Below are positions 45,951 to 58,996 of a DNA stretch of 64,000 bases, piece after piece. The position numbers were made by a program, and so were the translations under genes. This DNA comes from Luzula sylvatica (Eukaryota; Streptophyta; Magnoliopsida; Poales; Juncaceae): assembly GCA_946800325.1 (NCBI GenBank), contig OX326959.1, positions 19,994,862-20,058,861 on the forward strand, given 5' to 3'. Below the pieces are notes generated by a model. It was given only the letters and a program-made list of their open reading frames with translations. It was not told the origin of the DNA and ran no database searches. Every line of letters begins with the position of its first letter. Within the stretch, counting starts at the first letter, position 1.

Positions 45951-46850
45951 GAAGACCCACACGACCTCCAACCACTTTTTGGTATAGCATAAACACCTTA
46001 GAAATGATAAAATCAAATCTCAAAACATTCTACAAAATTAAATTTGAAAAAACTCTCTGGATAGTGCAAAAATACACTGTCCGTCCAGACGCCAAGATGA
46101 AGCGTCCGGGTGGTTCATTAGGCCGCCCTAGTCGAGTCCGAACGCCTCAACGCAACTTTCAGACGCACTATGATAGTTTTGCTAGTACATTCCGGACGGT
46201 CCAACCAAGCGTCCGAATGGTTAGTTCATTTTTTCCAGCCCAAAGCCCATTCCTCAGGACTTCAGAATTTGAACGTTGGGGGACCCTCCTACACCATGTA
46301 TGGGACGCAAATTTAGGTTAACTTTTCAGCATTTCATGGCTAGGGATGTCCCCTCACCCCCTATAAATAGGGGAGCACCCCCATCATTTTCTTCATCTCA
46401 TTTGAGCTAAATTCTTGAGAGAAGTCCTAGCCACCATTTTTGTGAGTATATTTTGAGATCTCCATTATTAGGTTTAGTCCAAATTTCAATATTTTTTTTA
46501 GAGCAGCGTTAATCTATAGAACGTTCTTGAGAGATCGTGTGATTGTTTGGATAGTTGTTAGTCCTTATTGTAATAGAAACTATTATAACATGTTCGTCAC
46601 GCTTTTTCGTGACGGTGAGGCTATTTTCCGGAGACGTAGGCATCGTTCTCACCAAACTCCGTTATCATATCCGGTGTCATATCTATCTTACTTTATTTTA
46701 ATTATTCGGATTTATTTTCTTTTTCTTTTCTTTCTAGGAACTTGAGATTTCATTGGACTCTCACGGTATTTGCATGTGAATCTAAACCGCCGCATCTATA
46801 GTTGCTTGAGTCATCCGTAAGTTACATATCCATTCGTAACTAGAATTTTT
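45951..46850 (+). repeat. Probable Ty3-type LTR remnant
   Basis: Has a strong core CCCCTATAAATAGGGGAGCA at about 46360, GC-richer DNA with recurring GTCC(G/A)GACG motifs upstream, and a U5-like tail ending near GTTGCTTGAGTCATCC. A solo or truncated LTR fits, but no partner LTR, PBS or target duplication was found. Confidence 0.45.
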
Positions 46851-47396
46851 GTGCACCAAATGTGTTATTTAATTTCTCGTACTCGTAGCATTTATTTATT
46901 CTTTTCTTTATTTCTTGTATCGGGTTTATTGATCGTTCTTATTTTTCTTTATTTTTATTTTTTGTCAGATTTTCGTTCTTCTTTCTTTCTTTATTTATTT
47001 ATTTATTATCATGTACATCCGTTAATTAACACAACATATATTCTAAATGTGACAAGATTAAAAATTACCATATAATTACATCTTTAAATAGTGACATAAT
47101 TCTAATTTATTTTACAACTTCCGCATATAATCATATTCACTCCCGCTAGGCCATCTCGGAACAACATATATTAAGGGAACAAGTATATTTTTTCTTAAAA
47201 TTATATTGAATTAAGAAATATTTTTGTGGTACCGGTCTCTAACTGGATTCATATCTGCCAACAACACATGCAAATATAAGAATATTTTTCTTATAAATTA
47301 CTAAAAGTAATAAAAATATATTGTAAATTTGTAGTGAACTTCCAGTATATTTATGTAAATGGTTTGAAAGGTACGCTGATAACATTATTATTATGA
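46851..47396. other. Intergenic; right part shared with 61690-61860
   Basis: No gene seen. From about 47210 (GGTCTCTAACTGGATTCATATCTGCC context) the sequence matches 61707-61850. Confidence 0.55.
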
Positions 47397-48101
47397 TAAT
47401 AATTAGCGGAATTCTTCAAATACTTCCCAACTTTTCTGCAAATTCTGAAAAATCATCTGTACTTTTAAAAAACCCCTTATATTTTTTAGATTTCCTCAAA
47501 AACCCTCTATATTTTTGTCTTCTTCTAAAACCCCCTAACTTTTTGTTATTTTTTTTAAAAATAACCATTATACCCTTTAGTTTTATTTTTTAAATTTCTA
47601 TAATTAATAAATAATGAATATATATTAAACTATTCTAAAAAAATTATAAATAAATAATACATGATATTAAAATATTATAATAAATAATATATAGTATTAA
47701 AATATTATAATAAATAATATATTGATATTAAAATATCATTTTCAGCAATTATTATAATATTTTAATATCAATATATTATTTATTATAATAATTTAATATC
47801 TATGTATTATTTATTATAATATTTTAATATCATGCATTATTTATTTTTAATATTTTTTTATAATAGTTTAATATATATATTTATTATTTATTAAATTATA
47901 GAGATTTATAAAATAAAATTATGGGGTATAATGGTCATTTTTAAAAAAGATAACAAAAAGATAAGGGTTTTTGAAGAAGCAAAAAATATAGGGAGTTTTT
48001 GAGAGAATCTAAAAAAGATAAGCTGTTTTCTAAAAGTACAGGGATTTTTTGAGAATTTGCAAAAAAATTGGGGGGTTTTTGAAGAATTCTCCTAATAATT
48101 A
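47397..48101. mobile_element. Mutator-like MITE (687 bp) with 9-bp target duplication
   Basis: Element 47406-48092 with TIR GCGGAATTCTTCAAA / GGAGAATTCTTCAAA and long imperfect inverted arms; target duplication TAATAATTA at 47397-47405 and 48093-48101. The paralogous segment near 61850 reads straight through (GATAATTAATATCC), an empty site. No ORF of interest. Confidence 0.9.
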
Positions 48102-48955
48102 ATATCCAACTAGAAAATGGTGTCCAAATCACAAGCGACCCCAATTTATTGTTGATAACAAAATTCATAAAAAATATTTTGAAGCGTTTCAAGTTTATCA
48201 TATCACATCAATTATGTTATCTTATCTTATGTTATATCTTATTATATTATATTATATTGTATAATATTCTATTGCACCAATAATAAAATCTTTTCCTCAA
48301 CGATGTTATCGAACTAGTGAATATGTACTATGATTCCAAATCACAAAACTCCGTGATCACCACTTGGATGTTGACACGAGATGGTATATTCGCAAGTGTT
48401 TCGGCATATAAAGAAACGATCGGGACTAGCAAACCATCTTTTAAGGTGCAAATATTCACGCGGTTCCTCATTTTAAACAAATTAGTTATATCGGATAACC
48501 TACAAAGAGAGGATAGCGGTACAATAATAGTTGCAAGTTCGTATGCGAATTAAAATTGGAGTTTTTTTTTTATTGCTAAATTTATCAGGATCATTGAAAG
48601 CAAACCATCTATTGAGAGAATAAATAAAGGTGGACAATAAATCCACTTTTCGAATCTATTCGTGTTTGCAACATTTTAAACATTGATTATATTGAATCGA
48701 TTCGTGTTTGCAACAAAATTTTATTTTTACGTACTACCATCACCTCATCTTTTACAGTGAGTAAACTTCTAAAAAAAATACCCTATGCACCACTTAATTT
48801 CCCCCGTTCGCATCGCAATTAAAAATAATCAAAGTACAAATATAATACGGGATTTCCGTTAATACGAGCCCAAAACTGTGTCTTTTGCATAATCTTTCAT
48901 GGATGATATATCTTGAAAGTACTTGAAAGTACATGGCGTAACAAGGGGACTATAA
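48102..48955. other. 3' flank of ZIFL gene 2
   Basis: 48102-48290 matches 61851-61990; 48449 onward matches the 3' flank of gene 1 (33118 on). No gene seen. Confidence 0.7.
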
Positions 48956-51900
48956 TTAAGTCTCTATTTTGCTCGGAACCGCCAAAAATGGTTTAAATGT
49001 TAAAACGACCCCGACAAATTCCACCGCATTCAAAATAAAGAACACCATTTGATCACCTGTCGAATTTCAACACACGACAGTCAATTTGCAAATATAATAA
49101 TGATATCAATGTATATTTGGACAAGTTTTATTTTCTGAATGCATTTATTGTTTTGTTATCAAAGAAATTGAAATTATATTTAATTATACCTGGAAAGAAG
49201 AAAGAATGTTGACGCTTTTGAGCCCATGAGAATCTACAAGCAAAAATCAAACAATTTAAGAAAATAATAAAATAATAATATTATCGGCAAATTGAAAATC
49301 GAAAACTCACATGATACCGCCTGCAGCGGGTGCAATTGCTTTGCAAAGCGACATACCCGTCATGGACAGTCCATTTGCCGCTCCTCTTTGGTCTTGAGAC
49401 TATAATCATTTAATTAATAGCATAATTAGTACAAATTTATATGTAATTACATAAATTAATTTCAATAAAAAAAATACAAATGTGTTGACTAACCACAGCA
49501 TTATTTTGTAGAATGAATGTGCCCGTGACTATGGTCACCTTGATTAAATTAAATTAAAAACAAATCAAATAAATATCGTCGCAAAATGATAAAATATCGT
49601 TAGATTTTTTTTTAATGTACTCACGGAGAGAATTGTCTTGAGTATAGATGCACAGTTTATAGCTATAGTAAGTCCTGGCTCGGATAAGTAGGTCATGAAT
49701 GGATAACCAAAAAGTAATGGTATGGTTAAAATCTGAAAATAATAAATATAAAATATATGACTGATATTCACATATAGAATATAAAAAAAATTATGATCAA
49801 GAAATTAATGTTTCTTATTTTACATACTGCTGCAATACGGGCAGAAAGGACAGGTCCTGTGAGCTTCTCTAATCGTGGGTAAATAAGCAATTGGAATACC
49901 AACAAACTGAAACCTGAAACAAAAAATTTGGAAAATAATATTTAATATTTAATATTGAATATATGAGTTTTTATTTTATTATTGGAATTCGATTTGCATG
50001 TACTTGTATAAAAAATATTACCAGATATTGCGAGGATTTCACCGACTTGTTCAGTTGAAAAGCTGAGTCCACCATAACTTTTATCACTTACGGCCCATAA
50101 AGATAGTATCTGTTATAATTTATTCAATATTAGATAATTACATATTTTCAAGAATTATTAAATTTATTACCTCAGTATAGGCCATGTCGTGAAGAGAAAA
50201 GACGCAATAGAGGATAATGGACGACATTAACGGCCAATTCTTAAACAGGCTTTGCTTAGGTGGCGACACGTCAATTTTTTCGTTATTATTGTTAATATTA
50301 TTCTTAATATGATCTGGCGAAGCCTCCAAGGCTTCTACCTTTCCGTTCATATTGTGATTATGCAACGTTTCCTATTCATCGAAACAGATAAATTTTTATT
50401 AGCAATTAGAAAAATATTTTTTTTATTTTTGTAAAAATTAAAAAAGTTATTTTAATATAATTTTATATACCGGTAACCATATGCAGCTTATTAAGACGCC
50501 AACAGCGAAAAGGGATATAACAAGGCATGGCAAGAAATATGGGAACCTGAAATTATATATTCAAATAAAAAGAGGATATTCAGTAAATAAAATAAAAATA
50601 AACTGGAAAGTGCAATAAAATTGGTTATGAATAGAAATTTACCGTCCAAAGAATGAATTTTGAGAAAATATAGTCGGATACTTCTCTGCTGGCTAATAGA
50701 AGTGAACATAAAACATGTTATAAATAAAGAAAATTTAAGAATATAATAAAGAAATTGAATAAAATTAATTAATTAATTATAATTACCTGAGCAAAATAGC
50801 CTCCTAAGGCCGGTCCAATTATGAGACCTATACCCCATGCTGTACTTACCTATAAAAATATAAAATCCAATAATAATGAAATAACGAAAAAAAAAAAATT
50901 TTAAGAAGATTTTAAATAAAGTATTAATATTCAATAAACCTATACCAGTGACAAAGCAAGAGCTTGGTATTCTTTATTGCATACTTCAATAGAATATGCC
51001 TGAAAAATCGAAGCGTTTAGATTTTGAACGAAAAATTGTAAATGAAGCAATAAAAATGATCTCATGTTCTTTTAATTAATTTATAATTTATTATAATTAT
51101 TTATTTAGGACAAGTTATACCTTTATCGGACCAAGTAAACCATTTAAAGCACCGAGAAGGAATCTTGTAATAATCGCCATCGGATAATTAACACTCAGTC
51201 CGAACAAGGTATTGAATATAATCCTGAAATGATAATATCAAAAATTAGAAAACACTCAAATTGTGGGGTATTTGTGAAATAATAAAAAAATGCGACGAAC
51301 ACTGAAAAAACTCCAATAATAATGACGGGCTTCCTTCCATATTTGTCTGCCATTATTCCCCAAAATGTCGAAGTTATAGCCCTTCCGAGCATAAACGAAG
51401 CACCTAAAATTGAAATAAAATAAAAAAATGTAAGGATTATATTTTAATAATTATATTAAGCTACGCTACATATATACTCGATACAGTCGGTTTCAGTACT
51501 GGTACGACTTACCAATAAAACCAGCGTAAAATCCAATATCTTCTTCCTTTTTTGCAATATTCAAATCTCTGACCTATTTAGAAATAACGCGAAAATGATT
51601 AATCAAATTTGTCCACATCGCTTAACAAAAACAAGAAAATTCGAAAAATAACTTGGTAGTATGTACCATGAAGTATAAGTATGGAAACAAAGATGCTATC
51701 GGGAGACCTGTAAACAAAAAAAACAACAATTTAACAGAACATTAAAATAAATTAAAGAAAAAATTAAGTTTATTAAGTGACTGAGATTTTGTAAATAATA
51801 TGGTAATTAAGTGACTGAGTTTTTTTTAATGTGAATATACTTACTAGACTAAACCTATATTTATTCAATATTATAGTAAATACTTCACTACAAAACTATT

Positions 51901-52767
51901 TTATTAAATATTTGAGCTTTATATGATTTGTGTGTTTGTGAGGAACAATCAGTGAAAAAAATAATATTGGAATATTTAGTGGGATTAATTTTATTATATC
52001 GATTGTATGACTCACGTGGTACCAAATTGTGGAACCATAACATTTTTCTAAGAAATAAATGCAGTTGCTAAATGTCTATTTCAAGAAAAGACATGATTAG
52101 TGATTACTTAATCAGTACTATGAAAAATACTACACACTTTTGTGACCTCCTTTTCATATTACAAAAATTAAAAGTGACAAAACTATACTTGAATTGCCTT
52201 CTTTAACATTCTTCTCTCAAATCGCATAAAAATTTCCTAGACAAATGCATTTTGGATTCTTTTTTCCATTCCTTCGTTATATTTGAAAAACAACACAATA
52301 TTTGTGCAAATAAACAATTCTGGAAATTCTTGACACAGTGCATTTGTGTGAAGGAATGATAAATTCATATTATATGGAGTAAAATATAACATGCATGCAT
52401 ACTTGTTAATTAAGTATTTGAATTTGACTCCTGAAATTTAGGAACGACGAATACTATTTAAAGCCAAAATTGATCGATATACAAATCTTAAGAAAACTAT
52501 TTCTTCCTAATTTTAGGAAAATCATGTCAGATACGATCCTCTCAAGTCTTAAAAAAAGAAGAATTTTCAATTTTCAATTCAAAAAATCAGCACAAATTAG
52601 AAAAACAGAATCAATTAGGAATTACCAGTGCAAAGGGTGACGATCCAGACATAGAGAAATTCCCGATAAGGAATGCCCTTTCGTCTCTCATTTTTCTGAT
52701 CTTGAACACAACCAGGACAATTCTCGTAGTATACCTTCTTCAACAATGGCTCCTCATTTGCCGCCAT
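48956..52767 (-). CDS. ZIFL1: ZIFL-type MFS transporter, copy 2 (17 exons, 484 aa)
   Basis: Exons (minus): 52767-52626, 51707-51667, 51573-51513, 51403-51301, 51223-51121, 50999-50946, 50849-50787, 50692-50643, 50546-50471, 50371-50171, 50109-50022, 49913-49828, 49732-49625, 49538-49494, 49399-49311, 49233-49190, 49056-48956; 1455 bp, every internal exon equal in length to copy 1. Features: NCPGC near residue 17, loop motif WGIMADKYGRKP, complete antiporter motif GIGLIIGPALGG, ETLHNHNMNGK at the start of the central loop, C-terminal LTFKPFLAVPSKIET. Reading frame intact. Intron 1 is 918 bp, without the retroposon of copy 1. As the copy with all consensus residues it is more likely to keep the ancestral function, an inference. 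Head-to-tail with copy 1, starts 13.9 kb apart. Confidence 0.92.
50787..50849 (-). other. Exon 7 of ZIFL copy 2, intact antiporter motif
   Basis: Encodes VSTAWGIGLIIGPALGGYFAQ, with the Gly that copy 1 has lost. Confidence 0.85.
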
Positions 52768-52845
52768 TTTTGTTCTCTCTAGTCGAAGCTCCTAGAAATG
52801 AACGACACGTGAGCTCAAGAAATAAAGAAAGACACCGAGAAACCC

Positions 52846-52884
<39 letters not shown>

Positions 52885-52900
52885 AAAATGGTTTGTTATG
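52768..52900 (-). promoter_or_regulatory. 5' UTR/proximal promoter of ZIFL copy 2
   Basis: G-box CACGTG at 52806-52811 and a longer (GA)n tract on the sense strand (52849-52883) than copy 1. Homology with copy 1 upstream DNA continues to about 52970 (GTTTCAGTATCCGAGATGG vs the 40255 region). Confidence 0.5.
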
Positions 52901-53097
52901 TCGTAGAAATGGTTGCGGTATTTTGTTGTGTTTATTGGCTCCACTTGTTTCAGTATCCGAGATGGTTAAGACTACTGCGAGTCAGAATGCATCATCGCCT
53001 GCGTCATGTTTCCTTTCTCTGTCCCTATCTCTGTTTCTATCTCTATCCCTTTCTTTCTCCATAATTAACACCGAAATCGATGTACGAAATTAACCCA

Positions 53098-54366
53098 ATT
53101 TGAAAGAGTTCGTTTTGCCTGTGGCTCTAAATATGAAGCCTAATGAAAAGATAAAAACGTGGCTCATTATCAGCCACTTATTTAGAGAACCTCACATAAA
53201 GATTAAAACCAAACGGAGTATTAACTGTATAAGATTCATGAAAGTTGTTTTCATTTATAACCTTGTATATTTTATTATTTCTTATACATTGTGAAATTGG
53301 TATGAATTTTTTTAATTTATAACATATAAAAATAATCTATATGTCGTTATGATTGATTTCAAAAAAATTTAAAAGTAATAATATATAATATTTTGTACTG
53401 AAATAAATAAAAATAGATAACATTTATTAGAAAAAATATACTAATGGGTATATAGATGCTAAATCAATATAATGTATTTGATTTAATATAATATAACATA
53501 ACATAACATATATCGATTGAACATATGTTAAATATTATATATATTAATGGGTTTAATTTCTTTTTTGAATATAGATAACAGTATGTTAAAATTAATATTA
53601 TGATATTGTCATGTTAGAATTGATTTGTTGAAATAAAAGATAATATATTAAAAAATATATACAAATACTCTATTTGCATGGATTCAAATAATGGTATGTC
53701 GTTACAATAATTTTAGTATTTTATTAATAAGAGATAATAATTTGCAGAATGGAGTATTTGTCTATATTTATTTTTACTATATTTTCTTTTTATTAAATAA
53801 ATCATAAATCGATTCAAACATAACAATGTTATAATATTAAATTAAAGAAATTGTTATCTATATTCAAAAAAAGTAAATGAACGCATCAGTATATATATAA
53901 TATCTAACATATGTTTAATCAATCATGTTATATTATATTATATTATATTATATTAAATCAAATACATTATATTAATTCAATATCTATTACATTTTTTATA
54001 TTTATTCTCAAATATATATTTAATAGACCCTCTATTTTTATTTATTTTGTAACAAAATATTATATATTATTATGGTTTTGAAATCGATGATAGTAGCAAA
54101 TAGATTACTTTTGTATATGTTATAAATTGAAAAAAACATATAATTTTCACAATGTATGATATATAATAAAATTTACAAGATTCTACATGGAAAATAGCCA
54201 ACTATTATTCATATATCTTATACAGTTATATTCCGTTTAGGCATGCCGTTTTGTATTTTTGACCTTTATGTGGGCTCCACTAAATAATTGGTCAAGAATG
54301 AGTCACGTTTGAGGCTGTCCATTAGGTTTCATATTGAGGCCACAGAGAAAACGAACTCATTTGAAA
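53098..54366. mobile_element. Foldback element 2 (1253 bp) with 8-bp target duplication
   Basis: Element 53106-54358: ends GAGTTCGTTTTGCCTGTGGC and complement of GAGTTCGTTTTCTCTGTGGC; arms of about 600 bp pair along their length. Target duplication ATTTGAAA at 53098-53105 and 54359-54366. An 8-bp duplication suggests hAT-type mobilisation. No ORF with known domain. Confidence 0.88.
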
Positions 54367-54655
54367 GGGGAAAAGAGTTTATTGCATTGATGGAACGGTA
54401 TATAGAAGAAAGCTTTTATTTATTGCATTAGATTCTTATTGTACGTTGGGTAGAATCGTTCATTTAAGTGCTCGACTGTTTGTAGAGGTAACCATCGACT
54501 CGTCGGTGTCACGTTGTTATTTTTTTTCTTTTTGAGTAGCCTTTCTTCCGGTGTAGCCGTGTAGGCATGTGCTTATTTGAGAGATTTGGTACTGGCAGTA
54601 TTTACAAGCTCAGTTCGATGAACCGAATTAAGCCATTAAATAATTGAGGTAGCCC

Positions 54656-54703
<48 letters not shown>

Positions 54704-54731
54704 GCAATAACAAAAATGATGATAATGATGG
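54367..54731. repeat. Intergenic with (AAT)n microsatellite
   Basis: No gene recognised. A run of AAT triplets lies at about 54657-54703. Confidence 0.7.
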
Positions 54732-55204
54732 CAATGAATCTATGTTATACGGATACGGATACGGATATGAATATCGTATTCGACACGATACGAATACGAC
54801 AATACGATAGTTTTTAAAAATACATAAGATATACTATGCGGCCATTATATATAATATTTTATTATTTTATTAATTGTAATTTATATATATATTTTTTGAC
54901 ATAAAATATTCTAAAAGTTTGTTTTTACAAAAATGACTTCTTATTAAATAAATTTTTATTTTGTTTAGTTATTTATTTATATGTATTACTTATATATTTC
55001 GATTTCAAATATTTATTTTTATTTTTCAAGTATATTTTTCTATACGTCAGAAGTATCCGACAAGTATCCGAAAATATCCGAAAAGTATTCGTTATTATTT
55101 TGAAATAAAATATTCGGATACACCACGTGGAGTATCCGACGAGTATCGGTATCCGATACGATTAGGCTTGATTTTTGAAGTATCCGCGCAACATAACAAT
55201 GAAT
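54732..55204. mobile_element. hAT-like MITE, copy 1 (457 bp)
   Basis: Element 54740-55196 begins CTATGTTATACGGATACGG and ends TATCCGCGCAACATAA; target duplication CAATGAAT at 54732-54739 and 55197-55204. Subterminal GTATCCG/CGGATAC repeats are dense. A related copy lies at 57208-57648. Confidence 0.85.
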
Positions 55205-55279
55205 TGATGATTATTTCAATTAAGCAAAACCTTTATATTTATATTAATTTTTATGTAAATATTTAAAATTGATTTAAAG

Positions 55280-55445
55280 AATATTTGATATTATTAATGA
55301 TTTCATAATCTAGTTAGTCGAATGTTTGACACAACGAAATCATATGCGGTATAAGTTATGGGTTCGAATTCCATCGATATCATATAGAAAAATGCATATA
55401 TATCCCAGCGACAGCTTGTTGGGTGATTAAAAAAAAAATATTTGA
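55280..55445 (+). mobile_element. tRNA-derived SINE-like element (148 bp)
   Basis: Element 55289-55436 contains a box-B-like GGTTCGAATTC at 55361-55371, a degenerate box-A-like TAGTTAGTCGAATG at 55311, an A-rich tail (55429-55438), and a 9-bp target duplication AATATTTGA at 55280-55288 and 55437-55445. Too far from any tRNA cloverleaf to be a tRNA gene. Confidence 0.6.
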
Positions 55446-57200
55446 GGCCCAATTTTGTTAATAATAAGGAGGGAGTTTGTTCTTTAGATTCTTGCTAGTC
55501 CGAGGAAGTGGAAGGATGCCATTTCTCATTATCTTTGATTTTATTATAATTGAATCAAGTAAAATTCTCTTTTGCCCATTGAATTTTAGCTAACAAAATG
55601 TATTTTGATTTCCTCGTAATTGAATCAAGTAAAATTGTTTCTTGTCCATTGAATTTAACCTTATCCAATGTACCCAAAGTATGCATCCCAATTCCCACAT
55701 ATGTACAAAAAAAATAATTGATTAAATTTAGAATTTCTTTTGTCTCCCTTTATTTATTAATGTTTAACGAAAATTGAATATATGACATATGATATATGAT
55801 ATATTATGTTATATATAAAATTATTTGCTATGAGTCTATTGGTTATGTCCAAAAAATTTATTATTACAAAAAAACTCTTAGTCCGAATTTTTTCGATTTT
55901 ATGGAAGAAGTTCAACAAAAAAAATACTAGGAAACAGAGCCGCCTCAAAGTTGTTAGGACCCGACACCATCAACAAAATGATGTCTATAATAAAATTATT
56001 TTGAAACATAACCAATTTATTAAGCGAAACAAACGTATATATTCACATATAATTATGTGGTTTATTGGTCAATATTCTAAATTTTTCTTATAGATCCAAC
56101 TTCAAATCTCGTCTAAACCAAAAAAATTTATATATTCATTCTATTTTAGAAAGAAAAAAAATTCTAAATTTCTAAATTTTATGAATTTGAATTCACAATC
56201 TTTCACAATAAAGATAATTGTTATATTAATAAATTACAAAAAAATTATGATATTTAATAGTTTTGTTACGATTATATTTATTTTTAACTCGATAATATAT
56301 TTTGGAACCGATGTTTGAATTTTTATATTTTTTGTATCCTTCCTGGAAAATCTCTAGTTTTGTCTAGCAACCTGCATTATTATTATTTCTCATAATTTCT
56401 TGGGAAGACATTGACAGTACACATAACTATTTCACATCAAACATAAAAATACAGCTAAAAACAAAGATCTATACGGAGGCTAAACAAATATCAAATTTTT
56501 GTGGACAACTTGTCTATTTCGTAGTATCAATTCTATATTTATTTTGACTGGACTGAGATTTGGTGCAGTGTCTATCCAAAGTAGCCAAATTCCATCCCAA
56601 ACTCCATCACCTAAGAAAATAATTAAGAAATGTCAAAAACAAATTGATTTGTTATTCTAAGAATGATCTGCCAACTGCTAAGTACTTAGCTGTCAAGGAG
56701 CATTCACCATGAACATAATTAAATCAAATTAAATGTATATATAGGTGGCCAGTTTTGTCATGGGTTAATTAAATGCCTTGAACTCTCATGATTAAAATGT
56801 GTCGTCAGAATAACGTGCCAAATACTGAACTTTCAAAATTATTACAAAAATATAAAATTTGAAATCTAACACATGTAAAATACCCCATCATCGTCATGTA
56901 TTTATCCGAAACAATGAAATCAATGTTTGGATGCTTCAAAATGTTAGCAAAAATAGAATAGTCAAAATCTAACGAAGCACGATACTCCATTTTTCAATTC
57001 ATTCTCCAAAAACAGCAAAATTGATGAGTAAAATAATGTGAAATATTATTTTTTAAATTTGAAGTCACCACATGTAAAATACTCAATTACATAAACTTTG
57101 TAAAAATACAAAAAAAATATTTAACACAGGATAAATACTGAATTATCTAACTAAAAAAAGACAAATAGTAAATTATCATGTTTTTAGCCAAAATGAAGTA
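55446..57200. other. AT-rich stretch, nothing recognised
   Basis: A short direct repeat (CCTCGTAATTGAATCAAGTAAAATT context) at about 55547 and 55612. Otherwise no supported gene, RNA or element; short ORFs on both strands lack known features. Confidence 0.5.
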
Positions 57201-57207
57201 TAATAAC

Positions 57208-57648
57208 TTATGTTGCGCGAATACAAATACGAGTTTCGCATGCAACGCGATACAGATACATCGATCCGTTATTTTTCAAAAAACATTGAATACGATTTGT
57301 CTTTTATATATAATATATTTTATTTATTAAGTATTTCATTTTCAAAATAAAATGTACTAACAGATTGTTATTTTAGAAATAACTTTTTTTTAAGTAAATA
57401 TTTATTATAAGTAGTTATTTACTTATATGTATTACTTAATTATTTCGATTTTTAATTTATATTTTTTGTTTTTCAAGTATATTATTTGTACATTAAATAT
57501 ATGTCATAAATATATTCTATTATTTTGACATAAAATATTCGAATAACTTACATGAAATATTTGATATGTATCCTCGTATGGATATAGGTATCCAATACAC
57601 TATGAGATGCTACACGACTTGATTTTTGAACTATCCGCGTAACATAGC
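57208..57648. mobile_element. hAT-like MITE, copy 2 (degenerate)
   Basis: Begins CTTATGTTGCGCGAATACAA and ends TATCCGCGTAACATAG, with the same internal order as 54740-55196 (TATATAATATATTTTATT, TTTTTCAAGTATAT, TTTGACATAAAATATTCG). No target duplication can be recognised, so it is older. Confidence 0.75.
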
Positions 57649-58060
57649 TAAAAACATAAGTTACAAAACTCAATTTTAATTTTTTTTAAAGGGGTTTACA
57701 TATTTACTCTTTTTAAAACTTAAAATTACATATTAATCCTTCTAAAAATTAAAAATATTATATTTACCTCTCTTAAATCTAGAATATCATATTTACCCAA
57801 AAAATTGTACCATCCAATTTGTCCGTTAAAATTAACTATCAACATTTAAATTTAACCTTTTTAAAAACCCAAAATATCATATTTATCCTTCTAATAAACC
57901 AAAATACCGTATTTACATTTCTAAAAATAAAACATCATATTTATCCTCTCAATAATAAAAATAGCATACATACCCTCCAATTTAGATTTGAAATCAAGAA
58001 ATCACGCTCTACAATTTCATAATGTTTTTAATTTTGGTGTTGTTATGTTTTTGCAACGAA

Positions 58061-58996
58061 GATATTGTTGGATATAGACGTCACTACCGAGCTCCGTGCA
58101 ACGGATTGAAGAGCCCGGTCCGACCCGATCCCGAGAACCACGTCGACGACTCGAAAGTACGAATCATGAAAATGCAACTACTACCTATGAAATTAACTCT
58201 TAATTCATAGAGAACCATACCACGTGAAATTGATCACGGTGAAGGGTTGACGCTTTCGTAGTTGCTGCCTTGCTCAATTCGATTCCGGTAACACGCACGT
58301 CCCACGCCCGCGCGATTCGACACCTAGATCGAAGCTCTGATTTGTCGTATACAATCGGAATTTATCCGGTTCGTCTCCGACCTTGCTCGATCTTGATCAC
58401 CACAGAGAATCTCAATTGAGATTCCTCTACTCGTATCCACCTCGAACTAAACGTCTTCCGGTTGCGACAAATTTCCCTAAAATTTGTCCAAACTTGCTCA
58501 AACCTGCAATCTCCAATGGAGTTTTTCTCTTTCTCTTTTCTTGTCTCACAAGAATTTCAGATCTAGAATAATGAACCAGGAAGAGAGAGATCAGGTGAAT
58601 ATCATATATTAACCTCTCCATTAATTATGGTATTAATGAGTATCAAAAGTGTCAATCTAGAATTTGGATCACAGTCAGTCATGACGCACGATATGATGCG
58701 TCATGACGGACGTGTCATGAGTACTGGATCTAGCTGTTGCACACGTGCTCCGTCATGACGGACATGATTGTGCGTCATGACGCAGCTCCGTCATGAGTCT
58801 CATGACGCACTGGATGGCGCGTCACGACGCTATACTCATAGATTGGTCTGAACAGAAATACACTGGTGTGCGTCATGACAGACCATATGGTGCGTTATGA
58901 CGGACTATGTAATTTCTGTCAGATTTGCATAATCGTTCATCTACCCTCATGTATATAATCTACTAGTTGATCTATAACTGTATTTTCTTCGGATAT
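58061..58996. repeat. Solo LTR (926 bp) with GATAT target duplication
   Basis: LTR 58066-58991 starts TGTTGGATATAGACGTCACT and ends TTTTCTTCG (last base probably mutated from A). Duplication GATAT at 58061-58065 and 58992-58996. Formed by recombination between the two LTRs of a full element, by inference. Contains a cluster of TGACG palindromes (58690-58910). Confidence 0.88.
58690..58910. promoter_or_regulatory. TGACG/CGTCATGACG palindrome cluster in the solo LTR
   Basis: At least nine variants of CGTCATGACG occur within 220 bp, several perfect. TGACG is the core bound by plant TGA-type bZIP factors (as-1-like elements). Function inferred from the motif only. Confidence 0.55.

Noticed and set aside
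55305..55440. tRNA gene at the GGTTCGAATTC box
   Set aside because: No cloverleaf can be formed and an A-tail plus target duplication indicate a SINE.
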